DNA of 64,000 nt from the NCBI GenBank assembly GCA_016717285.1, contig JADKFU010000005.1:1906501-1970500 (forward strand), read 5' to 3'. The stretch comes from Chitinophagaceae bacterium. GTDB taxonomy: Bacteria; Bacteroidota; Bacteroidia; Chitinophagales; UBA10324. The position numbers and the translations under genes are program-made. Below are positions 28,789 through 36,648 of the stretch, piece by piece. The notes beneath the pieces were generated by a model. The model did not search any database. It worked only from the letters and a program-made list of their open reading frames with translations, and had not been told where the DNA came from. Numbering within the stretch: the stretch's first letter is position 1; every line of letters begins with the position of its first letter.

Positions 28789-29349
28789 TCATTGAGTCAC
28801 TATTTGCTCAGAAAAGAATTTCAAATCCTTGCATATTCCATCTATCATTGACAATTCGGGAGCGTGCTTTTTATCATTCAGGATAAATACCGTTTTCATT
28901 CCCGCTTTCTTCCCAAACTCGATATCACTCATGGAATCGCCAACCATAATTGATTTTGAAAAGTCTATTTCGGGGAAATCTTTTTTTGCCTGAAGAGCCA
29001 TTCCAATATTCGGTTTTCTATATTCCGAATTTTCAGATTTCAATTGCGGTGCATAATAGACAGCGTCAATCCTGCCTCCTGTTATTTTAACTGACTCAAT
29101 AATGTTTGTGTGAATTGATTCAACGTCTTCCTTCATCATCAATCCTTTTCCAACACCTTGCTGATTGGTAATGATGATGATTCTTCCAAATAAACCTGAT
29201 AACTTTTTAATTGCCTGCGGAACACCAGGCAACCACTCAAACTGATCAATACTCCTTACATAGTCGTCATCAATTTTTTTATTGAGTACGCCGTCGCGGT
29301 CCAGGAATAAAGTCCACGATTTATCAATGTGTAAATCTTTCCAGTTCAT
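28789..29349 (-). CDS. gmhB: D-glycero-D-manno-heptose 1,7-bisphosphate phosphatase (HAD-IIIA), zinc loop absent
   Basis: GmhB removes the 7-phosphate from the heptose bisphosphate made by HddA. From the ATG at 29349 it has 186 residues with the HAD motifs LFLDRDGVLN (nucleophile and acid Asp), ITNQQGVGKG (motif II), YRKPNIGM (motif III Lys) and MVGDSMSDIEFG (motif IV). The zinc-binding Cys/His loop of E. coli GmhB, normally just before RKP, is replaced here by APQLKSENSE without cysteine. The gene starts 26 bp inside hddC, so they are coupled. An upstream ATG (29364) and a TTG (29403) also exist. Last gene of the GDP-heptose operon. Confidence 0.85.
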   Translation of the reverse strand: MNWKDLHIDKSWTLFLDRDGVLNKKIDDDYVRSIDQFEWLPGVPQAIKKLSGLFGRIIIITNQQGVGKGLMMKEDVESIHTNIIESVKITGGRIDAVYYAPQLKSENSEYRKPNIGMALQAKKDFPEIDFSKSIMVGDSMSDIEFGKKAGMKTVFILNDKKHAPELSMIDGICKDLKFFSEQIVTQ

Positions 29350-30028
29350 GCTTTGCCCTTTCATAATCTTCAGGAATGCCAATGTCAATGAAATAATCGT
29401 CAAACGTTACTCCGTAAAATGACAGTGCCGTGCAATACTTTTCCATCAGGTCTTTTTCAAACGAAAAATTTTCAGGAAATTCAAGGTGCTCAAAAAGTTT
29501 GCGGTTCAAAAGATAAACGCCTCCGTTGATATTTCCACTGCTGTAATACTTCTTTTCTTCAAACGACGATACTTTACCTGCTTTATCCGTTATCACAACA
29601 CCGTAACGATCAAAGTCAGACATCTTTTTTAAAGCGAGCGAAAGCAATCCGTTCTTTTCCTTATATGCGAGGTAAAAGGTGTTGAGATCGATTGCAAAAA
29701 AAGTGTCACCATTGAATACAAAAAATTCCTCCACGTTAACGCTTTGTACTGCTTTCAGAATAGCACCACCTGTTCCGAGGGGACTTTCTTCCACACAATA
29801 GCTGAGATCAACAGAAAGGTACTTTTCTCCGAAATAATCACGGATGGTTTCCCATTTAAATCCCACAGAAAGAATACAATTATTGATTCCCTGCAAAATC
29901 AAAAAATCGAGGAGATGTTGAAGGAAGGGCTTTCCATTAATGTCTGCCATGGGTTTTGGCCGGTCCTTTACAACCGTTTGCAGACGTGTGCCAAAACCAC
30001 CAGCGAGAATGATTGCAGTATTAATCAT
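29324..30028 (-). CDS. hddC: D-glycero-alpha-D-manno-heptose 1-phosphate guanylyltransferase
   Basis: This nucleotidyltransferase makes GDP-D-glycero-alpha-D-manno-heptose from the heptose 1-phosphate and GTP. The 234-residue protein has the sugar-nucleotidyltransferase signature LAGGFGTRL with the lysine in RPKPMADI. ESPLGTGGAI binds the nucleotide and FNGDTFF carries the metal Asp. HddC rather than an ADP-specific HldE domain is chosen because the neighbours are hddA, gmhA and gmhB and no hldE-like kinase fusion is present. It follows gmhA by 64 bp and overlaps gmhB. Related mannose-1-phosphate guanylyltransferases are similar, so the name leans on context. Confidence 0.85.
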   Translation of the reverse strand: MINTAIILAGGFGTRLQTVVKDRPKPMADINGKPFLQHLLDFLILQGINNCILSVGFKWETIRDYFGEKYLSVDLSYCVEESPLGTGGAILKAVQSVNVEEFFVFNGDTFFAIDLNTFYLAYKEKNGLLSLALKKMSDFDRYGVVITDKAGKVSSFEEKKYYSSGNINGGVYLLNRKLFEHLEFPENFSFEKDLMEKYCTALSFYGVTFDDYFIDIGIPEDYERAKHELERFTH

Positions 30029-30092
30029 GGATGTTAGCAGTGAGCCGTTTGAATTGCATGCTGATAAAGATTGCTATGCTTTACTTCTGAAA

Positions 30093-30674
30093 CTAACTGC
30101 CTCTTTCAAACATCCGCTCTTCCACTAATTCACAGATTATGTGTCCCATCATGATATGCGATTCCTGAATGCGTGGTGTATCTGATGAAGGCGCATTGAG
30201 TAAGTAAGTTGAAAGCGGTTTCATTTTACCACCAGACTCACCGGTCATTCCAACTGTAATCATTCCGATCTCATTGGCCAGTTCAAACGCTTTTATCACA
30301 TTACCTGAATTACCTGATGTGGAAATGCCAACCAGCACATCACCTTTGCGGCCACGTGCCTTGATCAGTCGTGAATAAACCTGTTCGTAAGAATAATCAT
30401 TAGCAACAGCCGTGAGATAAGAAGTATTAACATGCAACGCTTCTGCATCCAACGGATCGCGGTCGAAATAAAAACGGCCGCTTAATTCAGCGGCAATGTG
30501 TTGCGCATCGGCTGCACTTCCCCCATTCCCGCAAAACAATACCTTGCCATCATGCGCATAGCATTTTACAATTTCATCTGCCACATTCTGCAGCACAGTT
30601 ATCAGTTCCGGATCATGCAGTATTTTTTCCTTTACGGAAATAGAAGCGGTAATTATTTCCTTGATTTTATTCAT
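30093..30674 (-). CDS. gmhA: Sedoheptulose 7-phosphate isomerase (phosphoheptose isomerase)
   Basis: GmhA converts sedoheptulose 7-phosphate to D-glycero-D-manno-heptose 7-phosphate, the first step of heptose synthesis. The 193 residues form a SIS domain: FCGNGGSAADAQHIAAELSGRF binds sugar phosphate, GISTSGNSGNVIKA is the second phosphate loop, and the C-terminal helix holds the catalytic His in SHIMMGHIICELVE. The length is normal. It lies between hddA (93 bp upstream) and hddC (64 bp downstream) on the minus strand. Cytoplasmic, ATG at 30674. Confidence 0.93.
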   Translation of the reverse strand: MNKIKEIITASISVKEKILHDPELITVLQNVADEIVKCYAHDGKVLFCGNGGSAADAQHIAAELSGRFYFDRDPLDAEALHVNTSYLTAVANDYSYEQVYSRLIKARGRKGDVLVGISTSGNSGNVIKAFELANEIGMITVGMTGESGGKMKPLSTYLLNAPSSDTPRIQESHIMMGHIICELVEERMFERGS

Positions 30675-30767
30675 ACTATTTGTTGAGGTTAAATTTTAAA
30701 ATTGAATGAAGAGGTATTGTTGAAGCATCTGACTAAGTTGCTACAGAAGCGTGACTTTATTTTATTA

Positions 30768-31793
30768 CTATTTTGCCAGCCAGGAAGTAGCTCCTGTTTT
30801 TGTAAATTGAAACCTGCGGAATTCACCGCCGAACTGATGCAAACGGTCAAGCACTGCATAGCGTGTATGACCCGGACAATAAAAAAACATAAATCCACCA
30901 CCACCCGCGCCTGAAATTTTTCCGCCATTTGCACCTGCCTTTAAAGCTGCCTCATAAATCTCATCAATCATCGGGCTTGAAATGCCATCTGCCGTCTGTT
31001 TCTTAAACTGCCAGCCGAAGTTGAGTATCTCTCCTATCTCACCAAGATTCCCTTGTAAAATAGCCTCTTTCATATGCACGGCCTGCTCCTTTAATTTATG
31101 CATTGCATCCACTGATTTCTCTTTCTTAGCAGTGATATTCACGCTCTGCATCTCGATGATCTTTGACGACAGCCGGCTGGTACCTGTGTAATACAGCAGC
31201 AGGTTGGATTGCATTTCGTTCAGGTAATTCTCCTTGATCCGCAACGGATTTACAATCACTTTGTCATCCTTATAAAATTCCATAAAGTTGAATCCGCCAA
31301 AAGTGGCTGCATACTGATCCTGCTTCCCGCCGGCCATTGCAAGGTCTTTACGTTCAATATCAAAAGCCAGTTTGGCCATATCATATTCGCCAAGTGGTAG
31401 TTTAAGCCACTCAGCAAATGCACCGATGATGGCAACAACCAATGTTGATGAAGTTCCAAGACCTGAACCTGCCGGAGCGTCAACGTAAGTTGAAAGCCGG
31501 AAACTTAATGGCTTGTGGGTAAATTCCTTTACAATCCTGTTATAAATTCCTTTGGCCAACACCAATTCTCCATCAATGGGCAATTCATCGGCAGCATCAA
31601 ACTCCACCATCTCCTTTTTATCTATGGCATGAATGATGATTTTACCTGTGTCAAGCGGCTCAATGGTTGCGTACGCAAAAAGACTGATAGTGGCATTTAA
31701 AATCGCCCCTCCATATTGGTCGGAATAAGGACTTACATCCGTTCCTCCTCCCGCCAGTCCTATTCTTAACGGTGCCCTGCTTCTGATCATCAT
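30768..31793 (-). CDS. hddA: D-glycero-alpha-D-manno-heptose 7-phosphate kinase (GHMP family)
   Basis: HddA phosphorylates the anomeric carbon of the heptose 7-phosphate to give the alpha-1,7-bisphosphate. From the ATG at 31793 it has 341 residues, beginning MIRSRAPLRIGLAGGGTDVS, the GHMP N-terminal signature. The ATP-binding motif DAPAGSGLGTSSTL and the C-terminal GAGGGGFMFF glycine motif are present. An upstream TTG at 31895 would add 34 hydrophobic residues and is rejected. An exact promoter element sits 18 bp upstream, so this is the first gene of the operon hddA-gmhA-hddC-gmhB. The alpha-GDP branch (S-layer, O-antigen or capsule heptose) is implied rather than the beta-ADP branch. Confidence 0.88.
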   Translation of the reverse strand: MMIRSRAPLRIGLAGGGTDVSPYSDQYGGAILNATISLFAYATIEPLDTGKIIIHAIDKKEMVEFDAADELPIDGELVLAKGIYNRIVKEFTHKPLSFRLSTYVDAPAGSGLGTSSTLVVAIIGAFAEWLKLPLGEYDMAKLAFDIERKDLAMAGGKQDQYAATFGGFNFMEFYKDDKVIVNPLRIKENYLNEMQSNLLLYYTGTSRLSSKIIEMQSVNITAKKEKSVDAMHKLKEQAVHMKEAILQGNLGEIGEILNFGWQFKKQTADGISSPMIDEIYEAALKAGANGGKISGAGGGGFMFFYCPGHTRYAVLDRLHQFGGEFRRFQFTKTGATSWLAK

Positions 31794-31811
31794 ACTTTGC
31801 CAGTTTGGCGA

Positions 31812-31819
31812 CAAAAATA
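31812..31819 (-). promoter_or_regulatory. Predicted -7 promoter element for the GDP-heptose operon
   Basis: The minus strand reads TATTTTTG, an exact TAnnTTTG match, 18 bp before the hddA ATG at 31793. Confidence 0.55.
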
Positions 31820-31993
31820 GAAAAATGAAAATAAGTTGGTAGCGTATATCCGGAAGACTTGACAGGAATTGAATTTGAATGGAAACTAATTGCAAAAGAA
31901 GTATTCATTGCGAATGCAAAAAACAGCGCCATACACTGGAATGCAAAACCTATAAGTGCACCTGTTTTAAGTCTGCTTCAAATCAGTAAATAT

Positions 31994-32596
31994 TTAAGAA
32001 GGAGAAGGAACGGCAACAACCGGATATTCCATCCGGTGTGCTACCTTATGTTGCAGTTCACTTCCAAACAATTTACCAATAACCATCAGGCACATATCTA
32101 TTCCGGCAGCAATTCCACCTGAAGTTATCACCTTACCGTTGTCAACATATTTAACGTTGCGAATGAGTCTGGTAGCAGGGAATTCATTTTCGAATTCATC
32201 ATAAGAGCCGTGATGCGTAGTTGCCATCAAATGATGGAGCAAACCGGCATTTCCAAGTATGAAAGCGCCTGTACACACACTCAAAACCATGGAAGCTCTT
32301 CCTGCTTCCTGCTTCACCCAGTTCAGCACGGGAACCTGATGCATTTGCACCTTACGGCCGATACCGCCGGGAATAACCAGGATGTCGGGTTCCGGCATTT
32401 CAGAAAAATCATAATCAGGTATTACCCGAAAGTTATTCCTTGCAAAAATTATTTGATCTGTTTCGGCAACGAGAAAGACTTCAAACAACTGCTTCTCTGC
32501 AACTGTATTGGCAAGATTGAACACTTCAAACGGACCGGTAAAGTCCAACACTTCTGCATCATTGAAAACAAAGATGGCTACTCGTTGAGGTTTCAT
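31994..32596 (-). CDS. DJ-1/PfpI family protein
   Basis: This is a 200-residue class I glutamine-amidotransferase-like protein. The nucleophile elbow is LSVCTGAFILG with Cys108. An acidic residue at the first strand (DFTGPFEVF, Glu24 region) and a following THHG segment resemble the isocyanide hydratase and AraC-associated DJ-1 subgroup. Without the DNA-binding domain it is a stand-alone enzyme or chaperone-like protein. Possible activities include isonitrile hydratase, glyoxalase/deglycase or stress protection; the sequence does not choose among them. It lies alone on the minus strand, about 200 bp upstream of hddA. ATG at 32596. Confidence 0.82.
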   Translation of the reverse strand: MKPQRVAIFVFNDAEVLDFTGPFEVFNLANTVAEKQLFEVFLVAETDQIIFARNNFRVIPDYDFSEMPEPDILVIPGGIGRKVQMHQVPVLNWVKQEAGRASMVLSVCTGAFILGNAGLLHHLMATTHHGSYDEFENEFPATRLIRNVKYVDNGKVITSGGIAAGIDMCLMVIGKLFGSELQHKVAHRMEYPVVAVPSPS

Positions 32597-32889
32597 AAAA
32601 AGACGATTTAAAAATTCGAATGCAGGATGATATCATTTGTATAGGAAAATCTTCCGCTGCCCATTAAGCAAATTATTCAAAGAAATAAATAATTACACGG
32701 TAAAGACTGCGGCACTGAAGAAACTGTTTTTGGGTTGTTAGCTCACTACCACTTTCAATACTTGCCTTAAAGTTATTCCAAAATAACCACTAAACAGCAT
32801 CGACGATGTTATAAATTATCCACTCAAAGCAAGATTATTTCTCCCTATTATCGCATATAATAGGTTTCAACTTAAAATGATGCTGTAGC

Positions 32890-33297
32890 TTATTTCCGGT
32901 TCCCCTTTCTGATCACGAACTTTAAACCTGACCATTTATCATCCACTGCAGAAACTTTTATATCAACAAGTCCGAGTGATAGCGCGGATTTCCTGATAAG
33001 CTCTTCTGTAACATCTGTTGCGATGCCGGAGGTTTTCTTATGCCAGGAAATCCAAAAGGTACCGTTTGAATGAAGGCGAATTTTCAGCGTGGGAAGGTAC
33101 AGTTCCAATTCTTCCATACTATTTACAAACAAGTGGATAAAATCCAAGCCTGTTTGATTTCCTGATACCAGCATAGCTCCCTTCGGCAACTGACCAATGA
33201 GTTGAAAATAGTTAGCCGGTGCATTCACTAACAATACCCTGTCTCCTTCCTTAATACCTAATTTCTTCATCAATGGAGAGCCTGAATTTCCGGCCAT
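32890..33297 (-). CDS. DUF3052-type small protein
   Basis: This is a 135-residue cytoplasmic protein. The N-terminus SPLMKKLGIKEGDRVLLVNAP and the later SWHKKTSGIATDVTEELIRKSALSLGLVDIKV pattern match DUF3052 proteins. It ends WSGLKFVIRKGNRK. No catalytic residues are recognised; many members are annotated only by the domain. It starts 6 bp after the stop of an acetyltransferase gene, so the two form one transcript (acetyltransferase first). Function unknown. Confidence 0.75.
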   Translation of the reverse strand: MAGNSGSPLMKKLGIKEGDRVLLVNAPANYFQLIGQLPKGAMLVSGNQTGLDFIHLFVNSMEELELYLPTLKIRLHSNGTFWISWHKKTSGIATDVTEELIRKSALSLGLVDIKVSAVDDKWSGLKFVIRKGNRK

Positions 33298-33303
33298 AAA
33301 TAA

Positions 33304-33732
33304 TTATTTAACTGGTGTAGCAAAATGAAAACTGGTGATATTAAATCCTTTGTTCAGGTACAAACGATGCGCATCATACCTTCCTGCATTGGAACCGGAA
33401 TCAAGATGAACCTGGTTGATCTCATTTTTTTCAGCGTATTGGAATATCCAGTCCAGCAATTGAGAGGCATATCCTTTTTTCCTTGCCTGTGGCAACGTAG
33501 TAAGATCATCTATATAAATATATTTCCCGCGATACAGATTAAAACCCCATTCGAAAATGCTGGCTGCTACCGCAATACCATTTTCCTCAATAAACATTAG
33601 TTGCCGGTTGTCATTTAGTGTCGTTCGTACATCGTGAATAAAATTTTCTTTTATAAGATGAGGGCGAAGCGCAAACAAAACTTCCCAACACTTCATAATT
33701 TCACTATCTGTTTCGGCTTTTTTTATTTCCAT
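33304..33732 (-). CDS. GNAT family N-acetyltransferase
   Basis: This is a 142-residue single GNAT domain. The acetyl-CoA-binding motif A is TTLPQARKKGYASQLLDWIF (Q/RxxGxG/A pattern as RKKGYAS). IYIDDLTTLP is the preceding strand, and YLNKGFN near the C-terminus is the usual motif B. The substrate is unknown; it could acetylate small amines, antibiotics or proteins. It is followed 6 bp later by the DUF3052 gene on the same strand. It diverges from purC across about 150 bp. ATG at 33732. Confidence 0.85.
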   Translation of the reverse strand: MEIKKAETDSEIMKCWEVLFALRPHLIKENFIHDVRTTLNDNRQLMFIEENGIAVAASIFEWGFNLYRGKYIYIDDLTTLPQARKKGYASQLLDWIFQYAEKNEINQVHLDSGSNAGRYDAHRLYLNKGFNITSFHFATPVK

Positions 33733-33861
33733 TCGATTATTTTATAAAGTAAAAGTAAGTGCTGTAAATGCATATTGCAAATGCGCAAAGAAGTGGAAGG
33801 GCTGGAAGCAGGTGGATCGATCTGATACACATCACGCTTTCCCTGACCATTCCTGAAAATA

Positions 33862-33869
33862 TATCTTTG
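33862..33869 (+). promoter_or_regulatory. Predicted -7 promoter element for purC
   Basis: TATCTTTG matches TAnnTTTG exactly and ends 16 bp before the purC ATG, implying a short leader. Confidence 0.5.
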
Positions 33870-33885
33870 CACAAATTTTTATAAA

Positions 33886-34842
33886 ATGAATAATGCAATC
33901 TATCAGACCGATTTTCAGTTTCCTCAGCAAACCGGTGTTTACCATGGCAAAGTACGTGACGTGTACACCATTGCTGAAAAATACCTTGTAATGGTTGCAA
34001 CAGATCGCATCTCCGCATTTGACTTCATCCTGCCACGACCCATTCCATTTAAAGGACAAGTGCTGAACCAGGTAGCTGCACAATTTCTGAAGGCCACTTC
34101 CTCCATTGTTCCAAATTGGGTGGTTGCAACCCCAGATCCCAATGTTACAATAGGAAAAAGGTGCAATCCATTCAAAGTGGAAATGGTGATCAGGGGCTAT
34201 CTGGCAGGTCATGCGGCGCGCGAGTATAAGCTTGGAAAAAGAATTTTATGCGGAGTTCCTTTACCTGAAGGCATGAAAGAAAATGATCCCTTTCCACAAC
34301 CCATCATCACACCAAGCACGAAAGCATCTGCCGGTCACGATCTTGATATTTCACGAGAAGAAATAATTGCTCAGCAAATTGTTCCCAAAGAGATTTATGA
34401 ACGTCTTGAAGATTATACAAGAAAGATATTTGAATTTGGCAGCCAATTCGCAAACGAACGCGGATTAATTCTGGTGGATACAAAATATGAGTTTGGTGAA
34501 ATGAACGGCGAACTTTTTTTGATTGACGAAATTCATACGCCTGATTCATCGCGCTATTTCTACCTCGACGGATACCAGGAGCGTCAGGAAAAAGGGCAAC
34601 CACAAAAACAGCTCTCCAAAGAATTTGTGCGCGAATGGCTGATCGCAAATAATTTTATGGGTAAAGAAGGACAACAGATTCCGGAAATGTCTGACGGATG
34701 GATCAGTACCATTTCTGATCGTTACATTGAATTATTTGAACGGATCACCGGTAATAAATTTGAAAGGAACGCAACAGAAAATGTGAATGCCCGAATTGAA
34801 AAAAATGTAGTGGCAGCTTTAGCAACATTGAATTTACTATGA
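33886..34842 (+). CDS. purC: Phosphoribosylaminoimidazole-succinocarboxamide synthase
   Basis: PurC (SAICAR synthetase) joins CAIR and aspartate with ATP in de novo purine synthesis. The 318-residue length is that of the longer (yeast-like) bacterial form, not the 240-residue E. coli form. Motifs are GKVRDVY near the start, ATDRISAFD, VRGYLAGHA as IRGYLAGHA, and the C-terminal LIDEIHTPDSSRY, where the metal and nucleotide acidic residues lie. The ATG at 33886 follows a promoter-like element. It stands alone, not with other pur genes, and is followed by a hairpin. Confidence 0.96.
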   Translation: MNNAIYQTDFQFPQQTGVYHGKVRDVYTIAEKYLVMVATDRISAFDFILPRPIPFKGQVLNQVAAQFLKATSSIVPNWVVATPDPNVTIGKRCNPFKVEMVIRGYLAGHAAREYKLGKRILCGVPLPEGMKENDPFPQPIITPSTKASAGHDLDISREEIIAQQIVPKEIYERLEDYTRKIFEFGSQFANERGLILVDTKYEFGEMNGELFLIDEIHTPDSSRYFYLDGYQERQEKGQPQKQLSKEFVREWLIANNFMGKEGQQIPEMSDGWISTISDRYIELFERITGNKFERNATENVNARIEKNVVAALATLNLL

Positions 34843-34851
34843 TCTAAGTCA

Positions 34852-34880
34852 TGCTGAATGATTTCTTCAGCACTTAATTT
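34852..34880 (+). terminator. Probable terminator after purC
   Basis: A 7-bp stem TGCTGAA/TTCAGCA (34852-34858 and 34866-34872) has a 7-base loop and is followed by CTTAATTTTG. The T-run is weak. Confidence 0.5.
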
Positions 34881-34969
34881 TGCTATGAAAAAAGCAAAAT
34901 CGCCACATCTCAGAAAGAATCAAATTACACTTAGTCAGAGTCAGCGATTAGCAGGTTAAATCATTAACT

Positions 34970-35650
34970 ATGAAAAACTCAATGTTGAAATTGCCTTTGG
35001 CAGTTGCACTTTTTACCGTCACTTTTTCTTATTTCACAAGTTGCACTTTTGACAAGAGTTTCCCTGATCCAACCAATTATGGCAATCCTGTGTGTTACGA
35101 AACTGAAATATTTCCGTTGATTCAATCCAACTGTGCAAAATCAGGTTGTCATGATGCTATTACGCAGGCAGAAGGTTATAACTTTTCATATTATGATGGT
35201 ATCATGAAAGCTGTAAAGCCAGGCAAACCGAATTCAAGCAAATTGTATGAGTCAATAAATGGTAAAGGAGAAGAGATGATGCCTCCGCCACCTAACGAAA
35301 CACTTAACAGCGAGCAGGTTAACACTATAAAAATATGGATAGAACAAGGTGCGACTAATGCGCCTTGCATTACAATGACTTGTGATACAACTAATATTAC
35401 TTATACCGCTACCATTATTCCTATACTGCAAACAAATTGCCTCGGTTGTCATGCTAATACATCAACAGGTGGTGGAATTTTATTAAACAGCTACGCAGCA
35501 GTTTACGATCAGGCAATATCCGGATCGCTGATGAATTCAATTACCTGGAACGGTGGTGTAACTCCAATGCCATATAATGGAAGTCAACTCGATGACTGCA
35601 GCATTAAGCAAATTGATTTGTGGATTAAAGCCGGAGCACTCGATAATTAA
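34970..35650 (+). CDS. Lipoprotein with two tandem cytochrome-c-like domains
   Basis: This is a 226-residue lipoprotein (lipidated Cys25 after FTS). It holds two repeats of one layout: an IxPIxQxNC opening, a haem-type site, an MP motif, and a closing helix with IKxWIxxGA. The second site is a canonical CxxCH (Cys157, Cys160, His161) with likely Met200 as the other ligand. The first is Cys55-x4-Cys60-His61 (CAKSGCH), an unusual spacing, with Met104 as possible ligand. Both halves look like the planctomycete-type cytochrome domain seen in Bacteroidota outer-membrane lipoproteins. Electron transfer or metal/oxygen handling at the envelope is inferred. It is alone on the plus strand. Confidence 0.78.
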   Translation: MKNSMLKLPLAVALFTVTFSYFTSCTFDKSFPDPTNYGNPVCYETEIFPLIQSNCAKSGCHDAITQAEGYNFSYYDGIMKAVKPGKPNSSKLYESINGKGEEMMPPPPNETLNSEQVNTIKIWIEQGATNAPCITMTCDTTNITYTATIIPILQTNCLGCHANTSTGGGILLNSYAAVYDQAISGSLMNSITWNGGVTPMPYNGSQLDDCSIKQIDLWIKAGALDN

Positions 35651-35695
35651 ATCACCTTTCATGTCAGATCAATAACGTAACAGATCCGGGAAATT

Positions 35696-36409
35696 CTAAT
35701 TATTCAATAGTTGAGAAGCAGCCAAATAGTTTTTATCAGGAAAATATATAAACAGGCAGGAACCGTTTTTCAAGCTATTCACAATGCCTGAACACTCTGC
35801 TACCGGAACAGCTGGACAGCCCTGGCTTCTTCCAAGTCTTCCGTTTTCTCTTATAAAATCGGCACATACATAATCGGCGCCGTGCATTACAATTGCACGG
35901 TCAAACGCATTGTTGTTAATACCAGGCTCCACTCCCATCAACCGAAGCGATAAACCATGTTCGCCCGAATAAGTTTCGAGTGTAGTATAAAAACCAAGAC
36001 TTGATTTATAGGAAGAAGGTTGATTCGAAAATGTTTGCGCAAAATCCTCTCCTGTATTTCTGCCATGTGCCACATAGGTTTGAAACAAAATTTTCCGCTG
36101 ATCGAGGTCAATCACATACAATCTTTTTTTGCAGGAAGATTGACTGAAGTCGGCAATGGCGATGATATTACTTTGAGATAAACGACCTTCTTCCTGCAAT
36201 TTATTACGTCCTTTCAAAGCAAGACTCCATGCATCGAATGACAATCCGCGGCTAAGAAGATCTGTTGATTTATAAAGTTCTGAACTGTAACTGACGAGGC
36301 TATCAATCGTTGAAGTTTCCATTACCGCTTTGCTTCCCGGAAGGAAAGAAAACAATAAAGTGAAACAGGGAAGTAACAGTAAGAAAAAGAGAGAACGCAA
36401 AATTTTCAT
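35696..36409 (-). CDS. Murein L,D-transpeptidase catalytic-domain family protein
   Basis: This is a 237-residue exported protein from the ATG at 36409, which starts a clear signal peptide (MKILRSLFFLLLLPCFTLLF). The longer frame to 36433 is less likely. The catalytic part has RLYVIDLDQRKILF, HGRNTG, IVMHGADYV and the active-site block GRSQGCPAVP with the nucleophilic Cys. This is the YkuD-like transpeptidase group that cross-links or modifies peptidoglycan. The His in MHGA and the Cys in SQGCP are both present, so it should be active. It converges with the cytochrome-like lipoprotein gene. The periplasm is the expected location. Confidence 0.85.
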   Translation of the reverse strand: MKILRSLFFLLLLPCFTLLFSFLPGSKAVMETSTIDSLVSYSSELYKSTDLLSRGLSFDAWSLALKGRNKLQEEGRLSQSNIIAIADFSQSSCKKRLYVIDLDQRKILFQTYVAHGRNTGEDFAQTFSNQPSSYKSSLGFYTTLETYSGEHGLSLRLMGVEPGINNNAFDRAIVMHGADYVCADFIRENGRLGRSQGCPAVPVAECSGIVNSLKNGSCLFIYFPDKNYLAASQLLNN

Positions 36410-36648
36410 TTGGTATTCGCTTGATAGATTCATCAAAAGGAAATCAACACAAACTGTAAGGGAATCATTAGCCGCAAAAAATCCTGTCTTGATTTTGTTT
36501 CTACAACCTTAGTATTAAGGTACCATCAGATTCGTGCAAATTAAAGTGTTACAATCCGTAAAAACAAAAAAAACCGAGGGAACGGAAAAGCGGTCTTATT
36601 TTTCTTTATCCTAAATTTCTACATTTACTCCCATCATATAAGAAACAG

